Part shown: in pieces, positions 1-13,355 of the stretch | Layout of the letters: each line of letters opens with the position of its first letter | How positions within the stretch are numbered: position 1 is the first letter of the stretch | DNA from: Owenia fusiformis | Taxonomy: Eukaryota > Annelida > Polychaeta > Sabellida > Oweniidae | DNA: 64,000 nt | Direction: 5' to 3' | Assembly (NCBI GenBank): GCA_903813345.2 | Contig: CAIIXF020000004.1 | Coordinates: 15,199,196-15,263,195, forward strand | Position numbers and translations under genes: made by a program | Notes under the pieces: model-generated | The model's database searches: none | Told to the model about the DNA's origin: nothing | The model's input: the letters and a program-made list of their open reading frames with translations, nothing else

Positions 1-2296
1 TAATGAATGCTTCCCGGTAACTACTAAATATATTAAATATTACTACAACAATAAAAAACCTTGGCTGACAGAAGGAATTTTGACCTCTATAAAATTTAAA
101 AATAAACTTTACATTAATTACATAAAGCACCCTACACAAGATAAGCTTGAATCTTACAAAAAGTATAAACGCATTTTAAGGCAAACTATTCGACATGCAG
201 AAAAACTTCATTACAGTTATAAATTTGAACAATCATCTGGTAATATAAAAGACACCTGGACACACATTAATGAAATATTAAACAGAGGAAAGAAATTGCA
301 AATATCACCTGATAAATTTATACACAATAATAAAACATTTACTAATCCTAAAGAAATAGCTAATGGTTTTAATGATTATTTTGTCAATGTTGGAAATAAT
401 TTGGCAAAAAACATACCTAATTCTCATAAAACATTTCAACATTATTTGAAGAAAATGTCTAATTCTTTAAACCAAAGTTTATATCTACGACATGTAACTT
501 TTGACGAAATAAAATCGATTTTAGATAATTTGAAAGATAAATCTGCTGGTAATGATGATATTAAGCCTATAGTTATCAAAAATAGTAGTGCCATCCTTGC
601 AAAACCTCTTGTATTCCTAACTCAACTATCTTTCAAAACTGGCATCTTTCCAGATGATTTGAAAGTTGCCAAGGTAATTTCATTATATAAAAAAGGTACA
701 AAACAATTCTTCAGTAACTATAGACCTATTTCTTTGGTATCTGTTTTTTCAAAAATAATTGAAAAAGTAATGGCTCATAGACTTACAGATTTTTTTGAAA
801 AATTCAAACTTTTGTGTCGTAATCAATTTGGCTTTAGAAAAAATAGATCCACTTACTTGGCTATACTTTCTTTTTTAGAAAATTTACGTAAAGCATTAGA
901 CGATAAACAGTTCTCTATTGGCATATTCTTGGACCTCAGTAAAGCATTTGATACTGTTAATCATGACATTTTATTATCTAAACTCAACTTTTATGGTGTT
1001 AGAGGAAAAGCTAATGATTGGTTTAGAAGTTATCTAAATAATCGAAAACAATTTACTGTATATGGAGATAATAATGTTAAATCTCAGGAACAATCAATCA
1101 CATGTGGAGTTCCACAAGGCACTACCTTAGGCCCTATTTTGTTTATAATATATATCAATGACATTATATGTTCTAGTTCTTTGTTAAAATATGTAGTTTT
1201 TGCAGATGATACAAACATCTTGTATTCTGATAAGAACATTAATAATCTGATAACTAAATTAAATTGTGAACTCTATAAAATTGATGATTGGTTTTGTGCT
1301 AATAAGCTATCTCTTAACGTACAGAAGACGTAATTTATGATATATACAACCTGCAAACATAAAGTTCCACAAAATATTGAGATCAAAATAAGAGATAATT
1401 TAGTAGAGAGAGTGCAATCAATCAACTTCTTAGGGATAATTATTGATGAGGATTTAAACTGGAAGGAACATATAAAAAAAATATCGCTTAAAATATCAAA
1501 AATCATCGGGATACTATTTAAAAATAGACATAAACTAAATACAAAAGCACTTCTATCAATTTACTATTCACTTATATATTCTCAAATTCAATACTGTATA
1601 TGTGCTTGGGGAAATGCAGGCAAAACTGCAACAAATTCAATTTTTCAACTACAAAAACGTTTTTTAAGAATTATTACTTACAGTGGAAACAGAGAACATA
1701 CCGGGCCATTCTTTAAACAATTTAAAATTCTAAAATTTACGGACATATATGACCTTAATATTCTTCAACTAACTTACAAATGTATTAACAGACCCGATTC
1801 TTTTCCAAGTGACATTTTTATAGACTTCTTTGAAAAAAACAATAGTGTTCATCAACACAACACTAGACAGAATGAACAAGTTCATGTTACAAAATTCAAA
1901 ACCAATTATTTAAGATACAGTTTTAAAGTACAAGGTGAAATTATCTGGAACAAAATTCCTAATACTATTAAACTTACCAATAATATTTATAAACTAAAAA
2001 GTCTTTTTAAAGATGACACATTTTCAAAATACTGATTTTGATATTCAGCAAACGTAAGGTGATTCCATCCTCTTTATTTTACATTATTTTTTACCAATGT
2101 TTTTAATTCATGAGACAAATTATGGTTCACCTAGTGTCATGTTGTGTTAAACTTTCAAGCACTTGAACATTTTAGATTAATGATTTTAAATGTGGTCAAT
2201 TATATACCTATGTAGGTGTCATGACCACGAATATGTAAAAATGTTTTTATGTTTTAATGAAATAAATTAAAAAAAAACAAAAAAAACAAAAAAACT
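1..2296 (+). mobile_element. Non-LTR retrotransposon (LINE), 5' end outside the window, RT region plus 3' UTR
   Basis: An open frame runs from base 2 and encodes a reverse transcriptase of the CR1/Jockey group. Visible motifs are PWLTEGI in the linker before the RT domain, YRPISL, FLDLSKAFDTVNH (palm), GVPQGTTLGP and the catalytic FADD at 1199-1210. One in-frame TAA at 1331-1333 (after NVQKT, where this family normally continues with lysine) stops the frame; it continues in the same frame from 1337 to 2035 through the thumb and C-terminal region. A roughly 240-bp 3' UTR ends in an A-rich tail with AAAAAACAAAA blocks (2268-2296). The endonuclease domain would lie left of the window. It is oriented opposite to the neighbouring centriolin gene, so it is either in one of its introns or just past its end. 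Clade assignment is from motifs only. Confidence 0.9.
2..2035 (+). pseudogene. LINE reverse transcriptase ORF, interrupted by one stop codon
   Basis: This is the coding part of the LINE: 443 codons, a TAA at 1331, then 233 more codons in the same frame to the stop at 2033-2035. Frame is otherwise intact, so the copy is recent and was probably inactivated by a single A-to-T change (AAA to TAA) or is polymorphic. It encodes the RT used for target-primed reverse transcription. No start codon is expected here because the ORF begins upstream with the endonuclease domain. Confidence 0.85.
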
Positions 2297-2685
2297 GTGA
2301 AACAGAATAGAAAAATACAGTATGCTTTAATACGATAGTGCAATATTAGCTCTTATCTTAGTCCTAATCTATGTATTATTTCAACTTCTATTACATATTT
2401 ACCCCACTCTACAACTGAAACATAGCATTTATTGAACAAATTGTACTTAGGAATGAAAATGTTATAATTTTTTTTCAAAATATATAGATAGTAGATGCTG
2501 ATCATTTTGGTACGGAAATCTTGGTTTCTCAAAATAAAATAGTTGATATTGATATGTTTTCAAATCTAAATGAGAATAATGCAATATTTAAAGTGATACA
2601 TAATGAGAAAACAGTCAATCTCCAACAGTACTGTATGGTACCGTTTTTGCTACAGTACTGCGAATTGGGAGTGTAATGCAGATAC

Positions 2686-5600
2686 CTCTCTTTGTAGTGC
2701 TATGTATTGAGTGTGTAGATTATTTAGTTCTTCAGTCAGTCTATTTGCCCGTTGACAGTGGTCCTGTGATAAGGTCTGAAGTTCTTGTATTTGACTGGCT
2801 GCAGTACGTTTTTCCTTCTTTAATTCCTAAAATGGTAACAGTACATAGTGAAGCTATTTTGGGTCATCCATATTGGGATATATGGGATTTGTTTTTCTTA
2901 TGACTGCTATAGACTTGAGTTTGCTTTTTTGCAACAGATTTTGGTCCTTTCCCTTTGGCACTTGTGCTCAGATATTTTATTCTACAAAGGGACCGAATAA
3001 AAGGGCTACATACACAAAAAAGTAGAGCCAAAACAGTGATGACGAAGACAGTTGAAAATTACATCAGGCTGCAACAATGATGATTTTAGTTACCATGAGT
3101 GTGTAGAACATTCGAGGCATAAAGGAGTTAAAAATATGTAATACAAAATCTGTGAAATTTATAGTTATTGGAGGTTTGAAGTTGTAGATGCTGAATGATT
3201 TTACAAAATACAGTACAGAGCAGTGATTATAATCTACTTGAATTAATGTGACAGAACAGCACATACATGTGAGATAAAGCACACTACCTTTGTCGTTGCA
3301 CGTAGTTGCTCCCTGACTGCCTCTAATTCAGATTCTAAATCATGGATTTGCTCCATCCTTAAGACACCATCCTATAAAGGAAATAAGGTGATCAAACAAA
3401 TAGTTGAAGCAACTTTTTGTTAAAGTGCTAAAATATTAACATAGTAGATATAGTCTAATTATAAAGATAACAATTTCAGAGAATCGTTACATTCCCTAAT
3501 ATTTTATAATCTTCATACAGCAAAAGGAATTTGATTGATTCACTCAGACGATTCATGGAATTAATCATATACAGGGTGTCCCGCAAGTATACCCCTCCCT
3601 AGGCAGAAATATACCAATGTCTCCATAGTATGTGTCATATATTATTTTAACACTTACAAACGTTACGTTGATTTGTACATATCATAATAATAAGTCCAAA
3701 TGTTGTTCAACTAGGATCGTATAAAACAATCAATTTTAGCCTACCTGTGTTATCTGTGCTCTTAGATTCTGTAGCTCTACATAAGACATGTTCAAGGCCT
3801 CGGATAGCTGGTTCTTTTCAGTGGTCCTCTCAACTATTTCTTGTTCTGAATGAAAATATTTAGGATCTAGGAGCTTTGAATTATTCACATTAAAGAAAAC
3901 CACTGTCACTTTAAACAACCCTTTTAATAAAATAACTGTTTTATTTGTTACAAAGCTGAGACATTACACATCTCACTATATATATAAAAAAGTAAACTTA
4001 TTTTTAATGTCCACTCCTGTTAACATGAATAATTAAATTGTCTGTGTTGTCTTATGTTGAGGTAAATCTATACATCTTACTATGTCCCCATCAACTTATA
4101 TTTTAAATTCAATTTTTAAAACTTTCGAAATATGTGAAGTTAACGAAAACTTCTATTTTTTCCACTAGATATGAATTATTCAGAATCCACATATACTTTC
4201 TTCTAGGCTATGTCAATTTGATATATTGTAGATATGACCTACCCAGATCCTTGACTCTGGATTCTAGCTGAATGTATTTCTCCTGAGTTCTCTCAAGCCT
4301 AGTTAATTCAGTCTATAAATACATGATACATTTTAATGAGTGTAAATGTATGTAGAAGGATTTTGCATTTATTAAAATACACTTCAAAAGCCTAATTAAT
4401 TCAGTCTCAAAATACATGATACATTTTAATGGGTGTAAATCAAAATGTATGTCGAAGGTTTGTGCATTTATTAGAATACACTTCAAAATCATACCTTGGC
4501 TTAATAGCATAACTGGCAAATTATCTCTTTGAGACAAGGTTTGATTGGCTTGAATTGGACACATCTTGACTAGCTATGTGTGAATATATATAAATCACTC
4601 ATGACCATACTAAAACCATTATCTTTTACAATTTAAAGTGAGTGGTAAAATTTGTTTCTTGACTTCCAAATTTCTACTTACTAGGCATGTGATTTGAAAG
4701 ATATGATACTTTTCAGAAAATAAATGATTTACTAGGATCAAAATTACAGACACTTTTACTTTGCAATGAACCTTAGAAATAAAAAAGACCTGGTCTCAAG
4801 GATTACTTTGGCTTACTCCAAGATATTAAGTCCAAATACAATTCTATCAAATTTATCAATCTAATGCATGAGATTAACACACTTTAAATATGTATGCATG
4901 TAAAACAAAGAAGGTGAGAAAATGCAGTGCATTAAATGAACAATATCAAAATAAAATGAGAATAATGATATGAAATAATAAAAATGTAAAAATAAATGAG
5001 TGCGAGATCAAAAAACAACAAAGTTAAGTTCCACTTCTACCTTTGTGTTTTCAAGCTGTGCATTAGTGCGTTGCAATTCATCTTTATGGAGAGCAGTTTC
5101 GGACTGAATGCTGCAAAGATCCCTATTGGCCGAGCTAAGCAACTGAAGTGAAGGTGCACAAATGTGAATAAAAACAATCAAAAAAGGAATCTCATAAAAT
5201 TACAAAGTAGAGAAAAATAGTGATATATTAGTAGGGAATAAAGCAAACATACATAAACTGAATGGAATACATGAGGAACTTTGATCTGTATACCAATTTA
5301 ATATGCTGCTGCTCACTAAGTTCCACATTGCATGATATATTTTCGGTAAGACTGATTTTAGGGAAATGCATTTGAATGATATTTTTGTAAAAATGCAGAA
5401 TAACCATTGTAAATAACATCTCAAATGATGGATGGTTGGATTTCAAAACAACATTAATTGTGGATTTTTTCATCGCCAACTTTTGAGGATTTTCTAAAAG
5501 GAATTACTATCCAGTTAAATATATAATTCATCAAATCAACACCTTTAACATAAGGGTAGGAGTCTGGCAGTTGGTATACAGATAAAAATGAACCAAAACT

Positions 5601-8600
5601 GTACACATTATCATACAGTGCCTATTTAATACTGAAGTGGGATAATAAATGAGAAAAAAATGGTGATTCTGAACTTACAAAAGTGATATCATTCAAATGA
5701 GGCAAGCAATATACAAAACAAAAAAGTGAACATTAAATAGTAGCCAGTGATAAAAGCAAAATAACACCACGATACATTGTAGTGCACATATGCAAAATGT
5801 GTAAAAACTAAAAATGAATAAAAAAGTAAAAACATGCATGTAATGAAAACAAAAGTTGGCAAAACCATGACTCAAAAAAAACTCAAAACAATTTGCGACA
5901 AATGTGACACATCAATAAAATAATACATGGAGTTCAAATATATTTTGTATACCTATGTGTGCACATTTGATTTGTATAAACTTTTCTGCTGTAATCAAAA
6001 TTTGACTGAGTTTTTATAAAATAAACTTAAACAAAATACCTCTGTAATTCGTGTTTCCTCATTGAGAGCTCCCTCACGAACTCTAGATAATGTCTGGAAA
6101 ATATGAAACATGACATTTTGTAACCTTTCTCTCCCTTTACAGCATCACATAATCACGATAAGGGAACTAATCTAATGTAAAAACAATATGGAAATAACTT
6201 TCTTCTATTGACCCACCTCTCTGCCCTCTAGATTTCTTTGTTGTAAATCTGCAATTTGTCTCTTGACATCCTCTAACTGTAATTCGCTACGATCCTTCTC
6301 TCTAAGGTTTTCATCACATTGGGCTTGAAGATTTCTGATTGTGTCTCGCATGGCAGTAATTTCTAATGAAATCTCTTGTTTCTGACTGGTTAAGAGTTTC
6401 AAATCCTGAAAATTGAAGTAATTGGTTATTTTTGGCTATTGACATATCAGTAGGCATTAGTCAAATAAATTAATAACAAAAATATATTTCTATACCATAC
6501 CTCTTCTAGATCACTATGTGTTTCTTTGACCTCATCTAGTTCATCCTGTTTGGATCTTGCTTCAACTTTCTGGTCTGAAATATTAACACACATTACATTA
6601 ATGTTTTATAAACTACATATCAGGAAACCTTGTTTTGAAGACTATCATTAACAAAATATATGAAGTGATGGTACTTGCAATTAAATAACAACTTTTACCA
6701 AGACCAATGGTGTTTCATATTACATTGAATGTACAAGTAGCCTTCTCCCTTTGGTGAAAACAACTAAAACCATGTTGTTCAATATTTCTAATGTTCTAAA
6801 GAACTGTAAGAGATGATATATCTTGTAGGATAGGATAATACACCTTTCACATGTTTTCTTAATGATTGGAGGTCACGCTGAAGTGCTGATTTTAATGATG
6901 TCATCTCTTCAAGCTCAGCCTCTCTCTGGGTTACTTCACCATGCAACACATCATGTCGAGTCTGTTCTGTTGCTATCTTGTCTTCTATCTGATTATACCT
7001 CCTGATTAAAAAAGAAAATATGTACATTGATTAGGGAATTATTCCTTCAACTTTTCCAATATCTGGAAAATTTTTCAAAAACTATTCAAATAGACAACAA
7101 TTATACCTTTTAATCATATTTGGGAGAATATGTATGTGTTATCAATTTCAAATAATTCACAGTTCTATCAGAGCGGACTAGAATTCACAGTGAACTTTAG
7201 AGATGCAGAATCTCGAATTTCAATTAGTTTTCTTGGGATAGATTTTGAGAATAAACAAAATGTAATTTAGCTTCATTTCTGTTAAGAGACATCTACCAAT
7301 TCAATTCATCAACCAAATCCATTGACAGGCATTTGAGTTATTGTCTGGCCAACACATATTCCCTACATCACTAATTGAACTTCAAAGAGATAATACTTTT
7401 TCAACCTCAAGTTCAAGCTGTTATGATTCTCTCAAAACATACTTCATTCCAAGATCGCATATACCCACTAGGGTTAAGTGTCATTTTTGCGATAAGATTG
7501 TAAACATAATAATGAAGTACAGAGTTCCTCTAAATCATTGTAGTTGCCAGAGCAGTTTTATTCAACATAAGTATATGAAATAAATAAATTGATTTGAAAT
7601 TTAAAAAAAAAATTCTAGTAACAATACAATATTAATGCTTACTTTTTCAACTGTTCAACCTTTGCCTCTAAGTCTCTGGAAGTGTCTTGTATATAATGTT
7701 TCTGCTGTGTGAGAGATTCTACATTAGCCACCAAGGTGTCCCTCTCTGTCTGTAGTTCTCTCACTTGTATATGTTCTCTTTCAACTGATTGCTTCAGCCA
7801 TTCATTCTCTTGCTGCTTCTTGTTGACAGCATCATTAATATTGCTATATAGGGATTTTTCCTACAAATTATGTCACTATTAAGATAATTCTGTAAGTTGC
7901 TGAGTTCAATTCATGCAACCTTGTGAAAAGCATTATACATGTAGATTTAAGACAAATATCTAAGTGTGCATTTAAATCTAGTTAATTTTTATAACAGGGC
8001 TTAACCTCCAGTATCATTCTAGATTTTTGCTATAAGATTGTGAAACATCATATTCAAGTACAGAGTTCCTCTAAATCATTGTAGTTGCCAGGGCAGTTTT
8101 ATTCAACATAAGTATTATCTGAATTCCCACTTTACTGTTAATTACATTCAACATAAGTTCCCAGGCTGCACATACCTCTAATGTTGCATTCCTTAACTTT
8201 TCCAACTCAGCAAGTGATGCTGAATTTGACTCTTTTAACTTTTCTTCATCCAGTTTACCATCACGTAAGGACTCTAATAGAGACTTAAGCTCCATTTTAT
8301 GCTTTGTGAGAGTACCATCCAAATGTTCTAAATTTGCTTCCTGATCTTTTATATCAAGTTCTAAATCATGAAGATGCGATTTTTTATCTTGTATAGCAGA
8401 AGACATCTGTTCCTCTTGTTGGTGGAGACTACTCAGGACTCCGCTAGTTTCCTAAATGATGATATATATAGTATATATTTTGCAGAAAAATGACACTGAT
8501 ATTATACATCATTCAGGCACAAAATGTTTGCGTATGAACCTCTGATAGTAGAAGATTGTTTAACAAACTGTTTACCACTGATTTCAAATTCTAAATGCCT

Positions 8601-10796
8601 GTCATAACACAATGGGTAAAACTGTATGTCACCATGAAAAGGCTTTTTTGATATTGCACTTATTCTTTTCAATATGTTTAAAAGTTAAAATACCTGAATC
8701 TCATGCCGACGTGCATTGATCTCTGATTCCACTTCCTTTCCAAGCTGAGCTAGTTCCTTATTTCTATCACTTTGTTGTTTCTCAAGTTGTGCTAGCTCTG
8801 TAGCTTTTTTACCTACTTCTCTATCAATGTGTTCAAGCTCACGTCTCTCGCTCTCAATCTAGAACAAATAACAAATAAAACCTAACATAATGAAAATGTT
8901 GAAATACCTAAGTGCAAATAAATAAATATCATTTTATCCACCTCTTGTTTTGGCAAAAAGCTAAAAATAACCCCAAATGAAAGATAACCAATCCTACATG
9001 AACTTGTATACAAGGTTTAATTTTTGAGTAATTCCAGGAATAATTTTTTTTACAACAAATGACAGTCAAATCAATTGGATAACTTACGTGGTCTGATATT
9101 TTAGCTAGTTCAGCTTTCCTATTGTTTATTATCTCCTCACTCTCCCGAATAAAGTTAAGTTTGTCTTCCTCCAGTAACTTCACTTGTTCTATTTCCTCCT
9201 GGAGTCCCACGTGGCTGTAAAATTACTCAATGATAAAAGCCAATGTTAACTGTATTTCATTGACAGACAGGAAATGACCAGTAAAATATATAAATTACCT
9301 TGACATGAATTTCAGATGTAGTGTGTGAATGTCATTTCTTTTTTGACAAAGCAAAGTAAGGGCATCTTAAATTATCTTAAATTTACCTCAGCCATTTAAA
9401 TTTGCCTGACTGATTATGAATGGAAACTAAGATATAATTGTTGTATGTTATGAAGTATCATAGTTGAAACGTGCGATTCATTGGCCATTCATAATTCTGT
9501 ATATTAGTATAACTACACGTATAATATTAGGTATTTTAATATTCTTACTTGTCCTTGGTTTTTTGCATCTCTCTATCAAGCTGCTGGAATTCAGCATCCC
9601 TAGAGGCAATCACCTGAATACAAATTTTTTCAATGGTTAGTTTCAATTATCTTGTTTTATTTCTGGTTTTCCTGATAAAGATCTGTATGTTGATATACAA
9701 AAGCATTAACTCCATTTTGAATATGTTGTATATGTCTTCTAAAATATGTATTATGGCTAAAACCAAATCAATGGACAAAAATTGTCATGAGATATAAAAT
9801 ATTAATAATGTATACATCTCAGGAAAAAAAAAATTATATTAATAAAAAACTTTTCTAAACCTACCTTATTGATTCCAGCGAGGGTTTCCTCTTGTTCAGA
9901 CTTTCTGGTCTCAAGGACTTCCACCTCTTCTTGTAGACTCTTCCCCTTCTCTGTAAGCTCAATCAGTTCTTTACCAGCAACGTCTGCTCTCCTATCTATT
10001 TCAGTAACTTCTTGCACTGTGGTTCCAAGTTCAGCCTTTGCAGTGTCATATTTCTGTACTGTAACCATTGCCTGTGGAAGAAGGAAGAGGGGAAGGTTTG
10101 ATATTTTGAGGTTATGTAACTATGGCATGAATATCCCCAATATAGGCGGACCTTGGGAGGCTCTATATTTGGGCAAGAACGAAGGCATATTTCACATCAT
10201 AGTGACATAACTGATGTATTACATACCTTTATTCCCATGACTACTTTGTATCAATGACGTCACACATCTGTGTGCGAGTAGAATTTGATCGAAATGAAAC
10301 ATGGCGTCATGATATTGTCATGGTTATTAAAGAATCTGTTATCAAAACGAGGGAAGGAGGCTATTTCGGAGTAATTGGATAATATCGGTAGATATAGCCC
10401 ACTAACTTTACCACTGATTTCCATACAAATGTTTCGCTAGCTATGTAATACAAGAAACATATATTAGTTCTTTCCCCATTCCTGTCAAATGCTCTGCTAT
10501 ACTTCACTAGTTAATCTCGACACATGTACATAAATTATCTGAATGTGCGGAAGTTATATCTATTGTTATGAACAAATACCTCATCCCTAGCAGCTGCCAA
10601 ATCACTCTGACACTCTGCTAAAAGTCTATCAGATTGTCTTAATTCTGCACGACGCTTTGCTAAAGTTGTCTCCAAACATTTGACCTCATTCAGGAGATAT
10701 TTCTGCCTTCCACGCAGGGTTTGATCTCTGTATTCCTCATCTAGGTCATAATCAGATTCTTCAGTTTCTGCATCTAATCTGCCCTCAAGATACTCT
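2686..10796 (-). CDS. CNTRL: Centriolin (CNTRL), C-terminal coiled-coil half, 16 exons, partial
   Basis: Centriolin is a mother-centriole/midbody protein needed for cytokinesis. Sixteen phase-compatible exons with AG/GT borders (minus strand, 5' to 3'): 10796-10580, 10071-9865, 9613-9549, 9214-9088, 8858-8694, 8451-8176, 7860-7643, 7001-6844, 6574-6501, 6405-6217, 6093-6040, 5142-5041, 4312-4243, 3845-3745, 3371-3288, 2826-2686. Together they give 2248 nt, about 749 residues of nearly uninterrupted heptad coiled coil. Recognition rests on collinear matches to remembered human CNTRL: KRRAELRQSDRLLAE resembles KRRSELREADRLLAE; LTKHKMELKSLLESL resembles MSKHKTELKNILDML; QRANRLTEELNNL resembles ERARRLMKELNQM near the C-terminus. 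The last 100-200 residues would lie left of the window. The N-terminal leucine-rich-repeat half is absent: the first exon starts just downstream of a 500-N gap. The exon at 4243-4312 has a decoy copy upstream. Confidence 0.88.
3572..3712. mobile_element. Single terminal repeat of a mariner-type fold-back element
   Basis: It begins with TA-CAGGGTGTCCC and matches, over about 140 bp, the left arm of the fold-back element at 13356-14048 (shared ccaatgtctccatagtat). The second arm is not found nearby, so this is a half element in a CNTRL intron. Confidence 0.6.
4300..4492 (-). repeat. CNTRL: 93-bp tandem duplication of acceptor plus 5' part of a CNTRL exon
   Basis: The real acceptor and exon start (exon begins at 4312, ACTGAATTAACTAGGCTT) is repeated 93 bp upstream in the transcript (copy begins at 4405, ACTGAATTAATTAGGCTT, still preceded by an AG). 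The rest of the unit is intron sequence (tacatgatacattttaatg in both copies). The donor is present only in the intact copy at 4243. Confidence 0.7.
7491..8115. repeat. Pair of ~85-bp direct repeats flanking a CNTRL exon
   Basis: The block around 7491-7575 (sharing gtacagagttcctctaaatc and ttattcaacataagta) recurs at 8031-8115 with few differences. The copies lie in the two introns on either side of the exon 7643-7860. This could be a dispersed repeat inserted twice or a local duplication; no terminal structure is visible. Confidence 0.6.
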
Positions 10797-10817
10797 CTGA
10801 AACAATTGCAATGTTTG

Positions 10818-11317
10818 NNNNNNNNNNNNNNNNNNNNNNNNNNNNNNNNNNNNNNNNNNNNNNNNNNNNNNNNNNNNNNNNNNNNNNNNNNNNNNNNNNN
10901 NNNNNNNNNNNNNNNNNNNNNNNNNNNNNNNNNNNNNNNNNNNNNNNNNNNNNNNNNNNNNNNNNNNNNNNNNNNNNNNNNNNNNNNNNNNNNNNNNNNN
11001 NNNNNNNNNNNNNNNNNNNNNNNNNNNNNNNNNNNNNNNNNNNNNNNNNNNNNNNNNNNNNNNNNNNNNNNNNNNNNNNNNNNNNNNNNNNNNNNNNNNN
11101 NNNNNNNNNNNNNNNNNNNNNNNNNNNNNNNNNNNNNNNNNNNNNNNNNNNNNNNNNNNNNNNNNNNNNNNNNNNNNNNNNNNNNNNNNNNNNNNNNNNN
11201 NNNNNNNNNNNNNNNNNNNNNNNNNNNNNNNNNNNNNNNNNNNNNNNNNNNNNNNNNNNNNNNNNNNNNNNNNNNNNNNNNNNNNNNNNNNNNNNNNNNN
11301 NNNNNNNNNNNNNNNNN
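10818..11317. other. Assembly gap, exactly 500 N
   Basis: A run of 500 unknown bases, the usual size for a scaffolding join of unknown true length. It falls immediately 5' of the first visible CNTRL exon, so order, distance and orientation across it are not proven by the sequence. Confidence 0.99.
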
Positions 11318-11620
11318 CATTGACAAAATGAGGACTGTGAAATAAAACATAAATAACACACCAGGAACAATTCAGGCTGATATATAAGCAAATATTATTT
11401 TCTACAATTGTCTGTAAAGATTTAAATATGAATTTTGTTTTGCATTTGAGTCTCAGGAGAAATGAGACATAATGAACTCCATACAAACGTTGTGAAAGTA
11501 AAGTTTGCATGAAACAAACACAAACATACACTTCAAACAATACAGTTTACATACATGTATACACTATTTTGGTAAGCATAACTTTTAACCAAGATATACA
11601 AATATTGAATGATGTTGAGT

Positions 11621-11707
11621 GCAATACCTGTATATATTTCTGAGGGTGTATCCCACGCAGGCCGAATGGCAAGTGGAATACATCCCCCAGAAATATACAG
11701 GTATTGC
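11621..11707. mobile_element. 87-bp palindromic MITE-like element
   Basis: Starts gcaatacctgtatatatttc and ends gaaatatacaggtattgc; the arms pair over about 38 bp, leaving almost no loop. Short fold-back elements of this kind are usually non-autonomous DNA transposons. No clear target-site duplication was seen. Confidence 0.5.
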
Positions 11708-12768
11708 ACGAAACAGAATTCAATATTTGTTTTATTATTTCACTCATTTACGTGAAAATCTGAGAAGAATAGAAGATATACATATTAACAATATCCATTT
11801 AACAATATCCATTTATTAGCTATATAGTATCTCAAAAATTGAAAATTGGATAAGTAATTCCACATGTCTTCAGTAGCCTATACATGTGACGTCACATTCC
11901 TTGAATACCTCTATTTATTATATAATTGAAATGTTTCTTGTTTTCTCATTGGATAAGAACCGATCACATGATTAAAAATATTAGGGTGTATTTCATTGTT
12001 TCCTGCAGGCTCCACCCGCAGCCTCGTTTTCAACTGTATATACCACGATGTATATACCACGGTAGAAAGTCCCGGATAATATGTTTTTGTTATGACGTCA
12101 CAACAATATTGTAGAAAATACCTGGATACGCATGGCAACAAAACTTCATTGTTATGACGTCATAGCTTATATTTGTAGTATGAGGCGATGAGCATGGGTA
12201 CTCATAGCAATTGTGCATCCGTTGCCATGTTCTTGATGTTTATAAACCAGTGATGTCACAAGTCATCTTGCACGTGTAACTTTTGAGGATGAAAGATGGC
12301 AATATCTTGCCTAAGAGTGGCTGTAGTTAGAGTGGTTATTCTGATGAGCATATTGTTTGTATCTGTGTATTGAATGATTAAAAGAAATACACTTAATTTG
12401 TAGAACATTCAAATGATATAATAAATCAAATATGGGCTGCGGGAAATATACTGAGGGAAAGATGAACATGTATTCACCTCAATAGAATGGAATATTTGGT
12501 ATTTATTTTAAAAAAAAATACACCTTTCATATCGATGACATGGATATACATATACATGGATGGAATACCTTGTGGTATTTTTAGTCACATTGTACATGAC
12601 TGACCAATCACATGCTGATTATCACTACAGTGAAATAATAAAACCTCTTATTACGAGGAATTAAGTCAGTTATGTTTTGAGTAGTGTCTGTAACCATCAG
12701 ATTTCAAGTTCATTTTGTTTTCCGTCCACAGTTCTCAAAATGGACTGTTGAAAGAGCACCTTGAGAGG

Positions 12769-12872
12769 TACTGTACTTCTACTGTACTACCTGGGAATTA
12801 CTGGGGTGACTACTTAATTTGGTGAACTTTAACAATTTAGTGGAAACCGCCAAATTAAGTAGAAGTACAGTA
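12769..12872. mobile_element. MITE with actgtacttctac / gtagaagtacagt ends (copy 1)
   Basis: Inverted ends tactgtacttctac and gtagaagtacagta surround sequence containing ttaatttgg / ccaaattaa. The same family is seen, longer, at 29520-29749, and a half copy near 26805-26837. Confidence 0.55.
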
Positions 12873-13355
12873 TTCAGGTAGAACCAAGAGGTTCAGGTAT
12901 AATGTATGAATTCTTTTACTGTATCATAAATTCAGAATGTGTTAGCTACAGGTATTTATTTCTTGAAATATATGTTATATTTTGAATATATGTTGATATT
13001 AATTTTGAAATTTTACATATTTACAACTAAGTACACTTGAAATATAAACAAAATGAAATAAGAGCAAATCTGATCTCTGTTTAGTCATCAATGGCAGTAA
13101 AGTGTCCGAAAAATCTTGTGCTGTATAAGCTTACTACCAGCAGATAAGAATCAAATTTTTAAATGGGTTTGCAAGCATGCAAGCTAGGATAAATAATACT
13201 ACACTAGTAAAACAATACTGTAGGATATGTAATTATAACGGTATGAAAATATAACGAAAACACTCTAAAATTCAGAATAACTAGAAGAAATATTAACGTC
13301 CATGGACCTGATTTTTATTAGGAATTATCGATCCCGCAATAATACTGTGAATGTG

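Larger units (their letters stand above)
11318..13355. other. Repeat-rich interval without a convincing gene
   Basis: No exon-like open frame with flanking splice sites was found on either strand. It holds an 87-bp palindrome (11621-11707, arms gcaatacctgtata), three perfect TGACGTCA octamers (near 11887, 12093 and 12155), the stretch gtatataccacg repeated near 12036-12062, and a small fold-back element at 12769-12872. If the gap is small, the missing N-terminal half of centriolin ought to be here, and it is not. Confidence 0.6.
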
